From the NCBI GenBank assembly GCA_934500705.1, contig CAKSTI010000001.1, positions 186,001-250,000 on the forward strand: a stretch of DNA of 64,000 bases, read 5' to 3'. The stretch comes from an uncultured Clostridia bacterium (GTDB taxonomy: Bacteria; Bacillota; Clostridia; UMGS1810). The notes under the pieces are model-generated. The model saw only the letters and a program-made list of their open reading frames with translations. It was not told the origin of the DNA and did not search any database. The position numbers were made by a program, and so were the translations under genes. Below are positions 8,190 to 16,929 of this stretch, piece by piece; the stretch's first letter is position 1, and each line of letters begins with the position of its first letter.

Positions 8190-9467
8190 CTAAAATAAAA
8201 TCTTTTGTCTGCTGTTTACTGCCGACTCGTCATCAACAGCATAATATTTGACTATCGGGCAGAGCTTATGTCCGTCAACGGTCACGGTCTTTTGCGCATA
8301 TTTTTCTGCGCCGCCGCTTACCTCTGCGTACAATATATCTCCGTCGCAGTAAACGCCGTCTTTTTTTGTAACACTGCCGTATGTTGTTGCATAGAGCATA
8401 CCGGCATTTTCCTTTATGTAGCGCAAACCCTCTGCAAGTCGCATAGTACAGCAAAAATACGCCTCATATGACTTTGCGTGCAGTATATCCTCCACGCCGT
8501 CGAGCACAACCGTATCCGTGCCGGCACCGCCGTTCGGTCTTTGCAGGGTGGAAAATCCGTTGTGATATATTCTTGCGGCAACTTCACGGTAATGCTCTAT
8601 CTGCGTGTTTTTATAAAGTTCCAAGGCAAGCATAAGCGAGTCTATTACTGCGCACGGCTCTGTCCAGGTATCAGGGCGCCCCCACCAGTTTAAATTCTGA
8701 TATGTGCGTGTCATACCGCCTTTTTCGTACAAACGGAATATCTCCTTTGCACCGCAGAGATAAAAGTTATCCTTTGTGAGTGAATACATTCTGACCATTC
8801 CCCGTGCCGCCGTCAAAGTGCAGTGGGTCTGTGCCTTTAACTTTACTTTGTCTATTGAAAGATATACCTTGCACATCTCGTCAATCAGTTCTTTTATCCT
8901 TGTATCATTTGTGATTTTATAAGCGTGCGACAAGCCGTCTATACTCATAAAAGCACAGCCAATGTCACTGGACAAAATCCAGTTTGAAACCGTACCGATA
9001 ACACTGCCGCTCACACTGCCGTCCTCGCCTGTATGACGATTGACGGGATAAGACGAAAAAATGCCCTTTTTGGTAATATACAGTCTTTCCGCTATTTTTG
9101 TGATAATATTTAAACATTCATCACCGCCGAACTGCTCGTAATATTCGCAAAGCCCCCTCAAAAGCCAGGAGTGGCCGGAAAGCTGCTGCTCGTGAATTTG
9201 ACCGCCGAACACAGGGCCGAAATATCCTTCGCTGTTGAGCATTGACGGAAGTTTTGTCATCATTTGCTCCATACACGGTATATTGGTGCCGTTTATCTCA
9301 TAATGGCTTACAAATGCCAAAAGCGCCCTGCCCTCCTTATCGCCGTACCAGTCGTAATCGGACGGCGAAAACACCTCGTCGATTTTGTAGTAATCGCCGT
9401 TTGAAAGCCTTTGGGCATTCAGGCTTATGCGCTTTTCAAGCTCTGAATTATCTATGTTTTTAATCAT
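8190..9467 (-). CDS. GH127-like (DUF1680-type) alpha/alpha-barrel glycosidase
   Basis: A 425-residue soluble protein dominated by alpha-helical repeats, as in (alpha/alpha)6 barrels. Near residue 260 it has WTEPCAVIDSL and near 333 EAYFCCTMRLAEGL. The glutamate-cysteine and double-cysteine blocks resemble the zinc/cysteine site of GH127-type beta-L-arabinofuranosidases (ETCA and CC motifs). It is shorter than usual GH127 (about 600-650), having lost most of the C-terminal beta-sandwich. It overlaps the GH78 gene by 8 bp, so they are coupled. With rhamnosidase and GH2 neighbours, trimming of arabinose-type side chains is plausible. It could instead belong to a related uncharacterised family. 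Confidence 0.6.
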   Translation of the reverse strand: MIKNIDNSELEKRISLNAQRLSNGDYYKIDEVFSPSDYDWYGDKEGRALLAFVSHYEINGTNIPCMEQMMTKLPSMLNSEGYFGPVFGGQIHEQQLSGHSWLLRGLCEYYEQFGGDECLNIITKIAERLYITKKGIFSSYPVNRHTGEDGSVSGSVIGTVSNWILSSDIGCAFMSIDGLSHAYKITNDTRIKELIDEMCKVYLSIDKVKLKAQTHCTLTAARGMVRMYSLTKDNFYLCGAKEIFRLYEKGGMTRTYQNLNWWGRPDTWTEPCAVIDSLMLALELYKNTQIEHYREVAARIYHNGFSTLQRPNGGAGTDTVVLDGVEDILHAKSYEAYFCCTMRLAEGLRYIKENAGMLYATTYGSVTKKDGVYCDGDILYAEVSGGAEKYAQKTVTVDGHKLCPIVKYYAVDDESAVNSRQKILF

Positions 9468-11649
9468 CTTTTCTCTCCTTGCACAGCATCAAATATACAC
9501 CCGAACCGACTGTTTTCCGTGTGCCGTCGGGCAGTTCAATATCCGCAATCGTATTTTGCGGCACGGCTATCTCAAACCTTACGCCGTCTTTGGCGTAATG
9601 CCAGGAAACCGAAACCCTTCCGTACCGTGTATCTATACCGGCATTAACAAAGCCTAGCCGCCTGTCCGTCACGGGTTTAACCGCAATGCGCCTGTATCCG
9701 CCCTCTTTTGGCGTAATACCTGCCGCCACGGTGAAAATCCAATCGAACACACTGCCGTAGGCATAGTGGTTAAACGAGTTCATCTCGCTGTCCCAAAAAC
9801 CGCCGTCGTCCCTTATGCCGTCCCAGTGCTCCCAAATTGTTGTTGCGCCGTGGTTTACGCAGTATAACCACGACGGGTATTCCTCGCTCAAAAGCAGGTC
9901 GAAGGCAACGTCGGCATATCCGTTTTCGGACAGTGCATAGAGAACGTACGGGGTTCCGACAAATCCGGTTGCTATCTTTCCGCCGTTTTTTCTTATAAGT
10001 TCTGCAAGACGGCGTGCCATCTCTTTCCTGTCGTCGGCAAGGTCAAAGCAGAGTGCGAGCGAATACGCCGTCTGGGTGTTATACTCATCTGCATCGGTGT
10101 TTAAAAATTTTGAGCGAAAGGCGCTTACAATGCCGTCATACAGTCTTTCGTATCCGCTCATATCCCTGCCAAGCACCTTGCCCGCCTTTATTAAAAGCGA
10201 TGTACTGTATGCAAAAAATGCGGAGGCAATCAAATCATATGACGTTGCACCCCTGAGCGAGCCGTCCGGTGCATCTAAACCGAGCCAATCGCCGTACCCG
10301 TCTCCGCCGATAAAGAGAAATTCCTCATCGCCGAAACCGTGCATATAGTCAACCCATTTTTTCATACTCTCAAACTGGTTTTTGAGTATCCGCTCATTGC
10401 CGTATGCCATATAAATCTGCCACGGGCAGATTACTGCGGCATCGCCCCAAGCGGCGGAAATTCTTGTCTTTGCCCCGCCGGATGGCACAATGGACGGCAC
10501 TGCGCCGTCGTGGCGCTGTTCGAGCGCAAGGTCGGCAAGCCATTTTTCAAAAAATCTTTCCACGTCAAAGTTAATTGCCGCCGTCTTTGCAAATACCTGT
10601 GCATCTCCGCACCAGCCGAGACGCTCGTCCCTCTGCGGACAGTCGGTGGGAATGTCTGTAAAGTTACTCTTCTGACCCCAAAGCACATTTTCGTACAATC
10701 TGTTTACCTTGTCGTTTCCGCAAATAAAATGCCCCGTTCTTTTTATATCTGAATAAACGGCGATACCCGTAAAGTCCGACAGGTTGAAGTCATTTGCTTC
10801 AAATTCGTCAATCCGTATGTATCTGAACCCCTGATAGCTGAAACACGGCTTAAAAACTTCCGTGCCGCAGCCGCTGAGGACGTATTCGTTCTGCTGTCTT
10901 GCCGTGCGAAGATTTTCGGTATAAAAATTGCCGTCTGAGTCGAGCACCTCGGCGTGGCTGATTTTTATTCTGCTGCCACGCCTGCCCTTTGCCGAAATCT
11001 GCACATAGCCCGAAAAATTCTGACCGAAGTCAATAACCTTTTCTCCCTTTGGGGTGACAATCAGTTCCGCCGCCGCTATTTTCTCGTGCTCGGTTACGTA
11101 CTCACCCTGCATCGGAATGGGCAGTGTTTCAAACGATGTGTTGACTGCGGCGCTGCCGATGCACTCGGTTTTTGCAGTCATATCAATGGTTTCACCGTGG
11201 TAGAGCGATGACCTTATTATGTGAGATGTTCTGACCGATGCTTCCTCATCTGACACAATTTTCTCAGTTTTTCCGTCCGAATATGTAATGTCAAGCGAGA
11301 ACAAAACCGCAATGTTGTCCGCATAATGATTTCTGAAATTTTCGCCGAGCCTTAAATATCCGACCGCCCAGCCCTCTGCCGCAACAATGTTTAACTCGTT
11401 TTCGCCCTCTGTCAGGTTTGCAATTTCAATTTCCTGATACTGCACACGCTTGTTGTATGAGGTAAAACCCGGATTAAAAATGCCTTTGTCTGCCCTCTCG
11501 GAGTTGACATATGCCATATACATTCCCATAGCGGTCACGGAGAGCACCGCTTTTTTAACACGCCCGGTCACATTGAATTTTTTGCCAAATACAAAACAGC
11601 GTTCATCTGACGGAACGGGCGGACTTATCCATTTGGCGTCACTTAGCAT
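9460..11649 (-). CDS. Alpha-L-rhamnosidase, GH78
   Basis: A 729-residue cytoplasmic enzyme releasing terminal L-rhamnose. The N-terminal jelly-roll (about 15-190, with AMGMYMAYVNSERAD and NIVAAEGWAVGYL) is followed by a concanavalin-like domain and the (alpha/alpha)6 catalytic barrel. The family signature TDCPQRDERLGWCGDAQVF is at about 335-353, and TTIWEHWDG with SFNHYAYGSVFDW is near 620-650. It is shorter than many GH78 enzymes because it starts directly with the rhamnosidase N-domain. ATG with AGGGGACGG upstream. The 5' end overlaps the YesN-like gene by 11 bp. It points to rhamnose-containing glycans such as rhamnogalacturonan as one substrate of this locus. Confidence 0.93.
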   Translation of the reverse strand: MLSDAKWISPPVPSDERCFVFGKKFNVTGRVKKAVLSVTAMGMYMAYVNSERADKGIFNPGFTSYNKRVQYQEIEIANLTEGENELNIVAAEGWAVGYLRLGENFRNHYADNIAVLFSLDITYSDGKTEKIVSDEEASVRTSHIIRSSLYHGETIDMTAKTECIGSAAVNTSFETLPIPMQGEYVTEHEKIAAAELIVTPKGEKVIDFGQNFSGYVQISAKGRRGSRIKISHAEVLDSDGNFYTENLRTARQQNEYVLSGCGTEVFKPCFSYQGFRYIRIDEFEANDFNLSDFTGIAVYSDIKRTGHFICGNDKVNRLYENVLWGQKSNFTDIPTDCPQRDERLGWCGDAQVFAKTAAINFDVERFFEKWLADLALEQRHDGAVPSIVPSGGAKTRISAAWGDAAVICPWQIYMAYGNERILKNQFESMKKWVDYMHGFGDEEFLFIGGDGYGDWLGLDAPDGSLRGATSYDLIASAFFAYSTSLLIKAGKVLGRDMSGYERLYDGIVSAFRSKFLNTDADEYNTQTAYSLALCFDLADDRKEMARRLAELIRKNGGKIATGFVGTPYVLYALSENGYADVAFDLLLSEEYPSWLYCVNHGATTIWEHWDGIRDDGGFWDSEMNSFNHYAYGSVFDWIFTVAAGITPKEGGYRRIAVKPVTDRRLGFVNAGIDTRYGRVSVSWHYAKDGVRFEIAVPQNTIADIELPDGTRKTVGSGVYLMLCKERKDD

Positions 11650-13198
11650 TTCCGTCCCCTCCTTGCTGTGTTTTCTTTCTGTAACTTGCGGGACTCATAT
11701 TCTCAAAACCCTGAAATTTAACGTGAAAATAGTTGGAGTCGGTAAATCCGACCATTTGTGCAATTTCGTAGATTTTATATTCGGTATTTGTAAGAAGTTC
11801 CTTTGCTCTTTTCATTCGTATCTGCATAAGGTAATTGTTAAAGCTGACACCCGTTTTTTCCTTAAAAATCTTTCCGAGATACGCAGGTGTAACAAAGTAC
11901 CTCTTTGAAATCCAGTTGATGTTAAGCTCTTTGTTTGCATAGTCACGCTTAACGTATTCTATTATATCGCCTATAACGCCGCTTTTGCGCCTGTTGCGTA
12001 TCTTAATGAGAGTTTCTGCAAATTCCTCTGTAATTTCCAGCAGAAATTTGTTTACCATATCGTGCGTAATACAGTTGGTTTTGCGCAGAAGCGACCATTT
12101 ATATACTATTGTCATTGCCTCGGAGCTGTTTTCTCCGAGGGAGTCTATCATATCAAATATAATCTTGTTGATGTAGCCGCACACAATCTCCGGCCGCACC
12201 TTTTCTTTGACTATTTCCTCCGAAAAACGGTTTACGCTTTTCTCTATCATATCCCTTTCGGTTGTATTTATAGCGTCAATCACGCTCTGAACAATGCTCA
12301 CATCGGACAGATAGTCACAGTAGTGAACGTCCTTGTAATCCTCATATAAAAATAACTGTTCGGATTTAAAAAACAAGGCGTCTTCAAGAATTTTTACCGA
12401 GTCCTTGGAACGGTAGACCTCCTGCGGTTTCTCGACTCTTTTGCCGATAAAAATTACAAAATCCAAAATTCCGCTGCACGTGAGCGACTGTTTTATTCTG
12501 TTTGCATACTTTACAGATGCGTTTTTGTCAGACGTTTCGTCTATGACCATTTCAAAATCTTTAAAACCGTTCTTTATTACAAAACATTCCGCCGTATCGC
12601 CGCCTGCTCTGTATTTGCTTATTGAGGAGTAAACTTTTTCCGTAACGGGGCCTGTTCCGTTTTGAACGGTTGTGTCTATTATATCTTTTTTAAATTCCTT
12701 TATTTTTACATAACGTGTTTCCATATTGCGGTAGGCATCCGGAATTTTGTCCGCACTGCCGATGTCGCCTGCAAGAACCTTTGTAAAATAGTTTACGGCG
12801 CTGCGGTGAGTGTACTCACTCTCCTTTTCCAAGTCGCCCCTTATTTTTACAAGAAGTACTCTAAGCTCGTCCTCATCAATCGGTTTAAGCAGGTAACCGC
12901 TTATCTGAAAGTCAATCGCCCACTTTGCGTATTCAAACTCGCTGTACGCCGACAGGAGCACAAATTTTGTTTTGGGCGAAAAGGACGATATTTCGCTTAT
13001 CATATCCATACCAAGCATTTCCGGCATTCTTATGTCGGTAATAACCAAATCAATTTTTTGATTTTTAGAAATTTCTATTGCCTCTTTGGCACTCGTGGTC
13101 TTAGCAAATACCTCAAACCCCAGTTCGTTCCAATCTATCAGAATTTCCAGTCCGTCAACAATTATCTTTTTGTCATCAACGAGCATTACCCGAAACAT
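11639..13198 (-). CDS. YesN-like response regulator with AraC output domain
   Basis: A 519-residue regulator. The receiver domain (about 1-120) has the acidic pair VDD at 7-9, phosphorylated aspartate D55 in VITDIRMPEM and the conserved K in YLLKPID. A long linker domain follows, then an AraC double helix-turn-helix (about 415-510, with LNINWISKRYFVTPAYLGKIFKEKTG). I chose ATG 13198; the frame extends 8 codons to a TTG at 13222, but those codons cover the purine-rich GGAGAGGGTGAAAGG that looks like the ribosome site. It pairs with the sensor kinase just upstream and presumably switches the transporter and glycosidase operon in response to extracellular glycans. Confidence 0.9.
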   Translation of the reverse strand: MFRVMLVDDKKIIVDGLEILIDWNELGFEVFAKTTSAKEAIEISKNQKIDLVITDIRMPEMLGMDMISEISSFSPKTKFVLLSAYSEFEYAKWAIDFQISGYLLKPIDEDELRVLLVKIRGDLEKESEYTHRSAVNYFTKVLAGDIGSADKIPDAYRNMETRYVKIKEFKKDIIDTTVQNGTGPVTEKVYSSISKYRAGGDTAECFVIKNGFKDFEMVIDETSDKNASVKYANRIKQSLTCSGILDFVIFIGKRVEKPQEVYRSKDSVKILEDALFFKSEQLFLYEDYKDVHYCDYLSDVSIVQSVIDAINTTERDMIEKSVNRFSEEIVKEKVRPEIVCGYINKIIFDMIDSLGENSSEAMTIVYKWSLLRKTNCITHDMVNKFLLEITEEFAETLIKIRNRRKSGVIGDIIEYVKRDYANKELNINWISKRYFVTPAYLGKIFKEKTGVSFNNYLMQIRMKRAKELLTNTEYKIYEIAQMVGFTDSNYFHVKFQGFENMSPASYRKKTQQGGDGNAK

Positions 13199-13205
13199 AG
13201 ACCTT

Positions 13206-14951
13206 TCACCCTCTCCTATCAATATCCAAAACTGCCGGGAGATTTATTGTTATCTCCGTTTTTTCGTACGGCACACTGCACACACTAACCTTAAAGTCAT
13301 CGTTAAAATACAGTTTCATTCTCGAAAGCACATTTGCAATACCGTTGCCCGACATTTCCCTTATGCACTCAATGTCGCCGTTATTAATGGCGTCTGCTAT
13401 GCCTGTATCCATACCTTTGCCGTTGTCGGAAACTTTTATTATAAGCCTGCCGCCCTCCGCTTTTGCCGACAGGGAAAACACTCGGTTTTTCTCCAAATTG
13501 TCCAGCCCGTGGCGGAAGGCGTTTTCCACAAACACCTGAACCGCCATTTTGGGGACAACATACCTTTTGGTATCCTCGTCAATGAGAAATTCAATCGACA
13601 CGTCATTGTCGAGATTGCACTCGTAAAGCGAGGCAAACGCCCGTATAAAGACCAGTTCCTCATCAAAGGTTATGACGTCCTTTTTCCAGCTTATCTGACG
13701 GCGGAGCATTACGGATATGTTTTTTATCATATCCGCCGTTTCGGTGTTTTTGTTTTTTACACATTTCATTCTGAGAATTTCCATAATATTAAACAGAAAA
13801 TGCGGATTAATCTGCCTTTGCAGTGCTATAAACTCCGCTTTGTTTTTTTCACGCTCTATCTCGGCGCTTTTTAACTTTTCGAGATATATTTCGTTAATCA
13901 GCGTGTTTATTTTGGTAACGGCACCGTTAAAACCCTTTGCAAGCATTCCTATTTCGTCGGTGCCGATGCCGTCCTCGCTGATTTTTACAAATTCACTGTT
14001 CTGCATCTTTTTGGTTGCGGCGGTAAGTTCCGCCATTTTTTCGGTCATTGTGTAGGTAATAAAACAAACAAGCAGTGCCGAAACAAATAGAGCGACAAGC
14101 ATAGAAACGATAAAGCCCACCATTTCACGCATAGTATCTCCTGTGTAATTTTCCGTATACAGGCAGCACAGGGTGTAACCCACGGGAAAGCGAAGTTCCT
14201 TTTCAACGGTCTTTTTGCCCTTTAATGCGGAGTAATCCGTACCGAGAAAATCCGTTTTAAGCTCATCGTCCGGGGAAACGGCAATGCACTTATTCTCGTT
14301 GTTAAACAGATACATTCTGCCCTTTTCCTCGTTGTAAATAATCTCATTTTCAATGGACTTATACGATATGTTGATTTTTAAAATATCGTTGCACCGTCCG
14401 TAGTTGCTGAGCCTTCTTACAATGCAGAGTCTGCTCCGTCCCGTGTCTTTGTCGTAATAAGATATGACGGAGTAGTCGCTGCCTATCTCCAAAAACTTGT
14501 CGTACCACTTTGAATTTTTGGGTATGTCGGACACCCTTAACAAGATCGCATTGCGATATAGGTTTTCGTTAAACGTGTAAATCTCTATTGACTCTATAAA
14601 GTCATATGCAATGCAGTATCGGTTAAGGTCGTATATCTCATTGGAATTGTTAATAAAGTCCTGCAAACTGCCGTTTTTCATAAGCAGATTTTTGTTAAGC
14701 GTAGTGTTGCAGTACAGTTCATCACAAATCATTCTGGCGTTGTCTGTTACTCTTTCAATCTTTTCGGCTGCCACGTCAACATCAAAGCCAATTTCCTTTA
14801 AATTTCTGTTTTTTGCACTGTTCGTAACACTGCGGCAGTATAAACCGCCGATAATGAGCATAGGAAAGAAAATACTCACAAAATACACTATGAGCATCTT
14901 TTTTCTGAACATAATGTTGTTAAAAGAAAATCGCTTTAAAATGTTTTTCAC
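13206..14951 (-). CDS. YesM-like sensor histidine kinase
   Basis: A 581-residue membrane kinase. Two membrane segments (about 17-36 and 280-305) flank an extracellular sensing domain; a HAMP linker follows (about 300-360). The His_kinase block with LQRQINPHFLFNIMEILRMK (about 385) carries the phospho-acceptor histidine, and the ATPase domain has VENAFRHG and VSDNGKGM. The start is a GTG at 14951 behind GAGAGGT. This HPK7/YesM class works with YesN-type regulators, which is the next gene. Its gene follows the transporter permease after a short intercistronic hairpin, so it likely senses ligand together with the adjacent lipoprotein transporter. Confidence 0.9.
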   Translation of the reverse strand: MKNILKRFSFNNIMFRKKMLIVYFVSIFFPMLIIGGLYCRSVTNSAKNRNLKEIGFDVDVAAEKIERVTDNARMICDELYCNTTLNKNLLMKNGSLQDFINNSNEIYDLNRYCIAYDFIESIEIYTFNENLYRNAILLRVSDIPKNSKWYDKFLEIGSDYSVISYYDKDTGRSRLCIVRRLSNYGRCNDILKINISYKSIENEIIYNEEKGRMYLFNNENKCIAVSPDDELKTDFLGTDYSALKGKKTVEKELRFPVGYTLCCLYTENYTGDTMREMVGFIVSMLVALFVSALLVCFITYTMTEKMAELTAATKKMQNSEFVKISEDGIGTDEIGMLAKGFNGAVTKINTLINEIYLEKLKSAEIEREKNKAEFIALQRQINPHFLFNIMEILRMKCVKNKNTETADMIKNISVMLRRQISWKKDVITFDEELVFIRAFASLYECNLDNDVSIEFLIDEDTKRYVVPKMAVQVFVENAFRHGLDNLEKNRVFSLSAKAEGGRLIIKVSDNGKGMDTGIADAINNGDIECIREMSGNGIANVLSRMKLYFNDDFKVSVCSVPYEKTEITINLPAVLDIDRRG

Positions 14952-14968
14952 GGCAATACCTCTCTTAT

Positions 14969-14994
14969 GCAGTGAGGACTCGAACCCGCACTGC
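14969..14994 (-). other. Intercistronic hairpin between permease and sensor kinase
   Basis: GCAGTG and CACTGC (14969-14974 and 14989-14994) form a 6-bp stem, with GG and CC inside. It occupies the short gap between two co-directional genes and has no T-run, so it is more likely an mRNA-stabilising or processing hairpin than a terminator. Its loop happens to look like a tRNA T-arm. Confidence 0.4.
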
Positions 14995-15906
14995 CTAACC
15001 TTTAACCGAACCTATCATAACTCCCTGAACAAAGTATTTTTGCACAAACGGGAACAGGCACCACACCGGCAGACAGGAAATCATTATGCAGGCATATTTT
15101 ATGCTCTCCGATAATGCGTCAAGCTCGGAGCTGTCACCGCCCACGCTGCCCGTTGCAGCCGCAGAACTTGTGCTGTTGCCGAAAAGTATTTCCTTTAACA
15201 CAAGTTGCAGAGGATACTTGTTTATATCTCCCAGATATATGTAAGCCGAAAACCAGTTGTTCCACGCCGCAACTCCGTAGTACAGCGCCAAAACCGCAAT
15301 AATCGCCTTTGAGAGCGGAAGCACTATTGACCATATAAACCGCAGATTGTTACAACCGTCAAGCTGTGCCGCCTCCAAAAGCTCCTTGGGAACAGATGTC
15401 TGGAAAAACGTCCTTGCAATAATAAGGTTGTATGCGCTTATAAGGCTCGGAAGGATTATCGACCAGCGTGTGTCTATAAGGTGCAAATCTTTCATCAGTA
15501 TATACGTAGGCACTATACCTCCGGAAAACAGCATAGAAAACGTTATGAGCATCATAAAGAACTTGCCGCCAACCAAATCGGGGCGTGAGAGCGGATAGGC
15601 AAACATAATGTTTACAATAACCGCAAACAGCGTTATAGAACCTGTATACAGTATCGTGTTTAAATATCCCGTGATAATACGGCTGTCCTTGAAAACCGCC
15701 TTGTAACCGTCAAGGCTCAATCCCTTGGGGAGAATGAACACCTTTCCACGCAAAACCTCGGAGGGCTGCGATATTGAGGACGATATTACATACAAAAGCG
15801 GTATAAGTACGGCTACAAGCATAATCAGCATAATTATGTCTACCACGCCGTAAAATATTTTATCGCTGACGCACAGCTTTCTGTACTCTGCAAATCTCTT
15901 TTTCAT
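14995..15906 (-). CDS. CUT1 sugar ABC transporter permease (LplC/YtcP type)
   Basis: A 303-residue integral membrane protein with about six membrane segments. The ATPase-docking EAA loop is read as ELLEAAQLDGCNNLRFIWSIVLPLS at about 185-209. The N-terminal part (ISSSISQPSEVLRGKVFILPKGLSLDGY) and the C-terminal end (YFVQGVMIGSVKG) are typical of the LplC/YtcP group that imports complex oligosaccharides. It forms the channel with the permease at 15920 and the lipoprotein at 16930. No ATPase gene lies in the operon, as usual for CUT1 systems that share an MsmX-type ATPase. Confidence 0.92.
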   Translation of the reverse strand: MKKRFAEYRKLCVSDKIFYGVVDIIMLIMLVAVLIPLLYVISSSISQPSEVLRGKVFILPKGLSLDGYKAVFKDSRIITGYLNTILYTGSITLFAVIVNIMFAYPLSRPDLVGGKFFMMLITFSMLFSGGIVPTYILMKDLHLIDTRWSIILPSLISAYNLIIARTFFQTSVPKELLEAAQLDGCNNLRFIWSIVLPLSKAIIAVLALYYGVAAWNNWFSAYIYLGDINKYPLQLVLKEILFGNSTSSAAATGSVGGDSSELDALSESIKYACIMISCLPVWCLFPFVQKYFVQGVMIGSVKG

Positions 15907-15919
15907 TGTAAAATCCCTC

Positions 15920-16864
15920 CTACCACAGGCTTGAATTGGTTATTTTCTTCGACGCCTTGTTGACCGCTGTGATAAGAACAAGGTTTACCACCGAATTGAA
16001 AAGACCTATCGCCGTTCCGTACGAATAGTCCGATGACGTAACAAGCGCCACCTTATACGAATACGTTGTTATAATTTCGCTTGCACGCAGATTGAGCGGA
16101 TTTTGCATAAGCAAAACTCTCTCGTATCCTACCGACATCATTGCGCCCACCTTTAATATAAGCAGGATTATAAAAGTCGGCAGAACCACGGCAAGGTCTA
16201 TGTGAATAAGCTGTTTAAAGCGGTTTGCGCCGTCAAGAGCTGCCGCCTCGTAAAGGTCAAGGTCAACGCTCGACAGTGCGGCAATGTATATGATGGTGTT
16301 CCACCCTACGTTCTGCCATATAAGCGACCACACATAGAGGTGGTTGAATGCGGCGGGTTTTGCCAGAATATCTATCGCCTTAATGCCGATTAAGTCGCAG
16401 AATTTGCCGTAAAGTCCTATGCTCGGATTTAATATCTGTGTGAGCACGCCAATCATTACAACCGTGGAGATAAAGTGCGGCATATACGTAATCATCTGAA
16501 CGGTTTTCTTATATCCCTTTGAAAAGATTGCGTTAAGGAGCAATGCAAATGCCATTGTAAAAATCGGCTCAACCAATAACTGGTAAAGGGAGATGGAAAA
16601 TGTATTTTTAATAAGCGTCCATATCTTGGGAGTATTAAACAGCTTAACAAAATTTGCCATACCCACGAAAGGACTTGCCCATATACCGCCGCTCGGTGTA
16701 AACTTTTTAAACGCTATCTGCAAACCGAGCATAGGATAATAGTTAAATATCAAAAGCAGGGCAAGCGGAATAACCATTAACAAATACAAATCCCAGTTTC
16801 TTAATATATCCTTTTTCAGAGATTTGGATTTTGCTGTATCGCCGACTGTTGAAAATTTTTTCAT
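15920..16864 (-). CDS. CUT1 sugar ABC transporter permease (LplB/YteP type)
   Basis: A 314-residue membrane protein with about six segments, starting near residue 30 (LYLLMVIPLALLLIFNYYPM). The EAA loop is DLYEAAALDGANRFKQLIHIDLAVVLP at about 215-240. The opening YYPMLGLQIAFKKFTPSGGIW is a hallmark of the LplB/YteP group. A 13-bp gap separates it from the second permease. A stable hairpin lies between it and the upstream binding-protein gene. It should carry oligosaccharides delivered by the lipoprotein. Confidence 0.92.
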   Translation of the reverse strand: MKKFSTVGDTAKSKSLKKDILRNWDLYLLMVIPLALLLIFNYYPMLGLQIAFKKFTPSGGIWASPFVGMANFVKLFNTPKIWTLIKNTFSISLYQLLVEPIFTMAFALLLNAIFSKGYKKTVQMITYMPHFISTVVMIGVLTQILNPSIGLYGKFCDLIGIKAIDILAKPAAFNHLYVWSLIWQNVGWNTIIYIAALSSVDLDLYEAAALDGANRFKQLIHIDLAVVLPTFIILLILKVGAMMSVGYERVLLMQNPLNLRASEIITTYSYKVALVTSSDYSYGTAIGLFNSVVNLVLITAVNKASKKITNSSLW

Positions 16865-16888
16865 TATATCAAACCTCTCCGGTTTACA

Positions 16889-16914
16889 CCGTCGGGGAAC
16901 TATCTCCCCGGCGG
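16889..16914 (-). other. Intercistronic hairpin after the binding-protein gene
   Basis: CCGCCGGGGA and TCCCCGACGG form a stem of 9 pairs in 10 positions with a 6-nt loop and no T-run. It lies between the solute-binding-protein stop and the permease start. Such hairpins are known to protect binding-protein mRNA ends so that the lipoprotein is made in excess over its permeases; that role here is inferred. Confidence 0.6.
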
Positions 16915-16929
16915 TATAATACCATTATA

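Noticed and set aside
14969..14994. A tRNA T-arm-like string (GGTTCGAGTCC) between the permease and sensor kinase genes
   Set aside because: The surrounding bases do not form T-stem or acceptor pairs (three of five T-stem positions mismatch) and no D- or anticodon arm lies upstream, where a permease gene ends. It is better read as an intercistronic hairpin.
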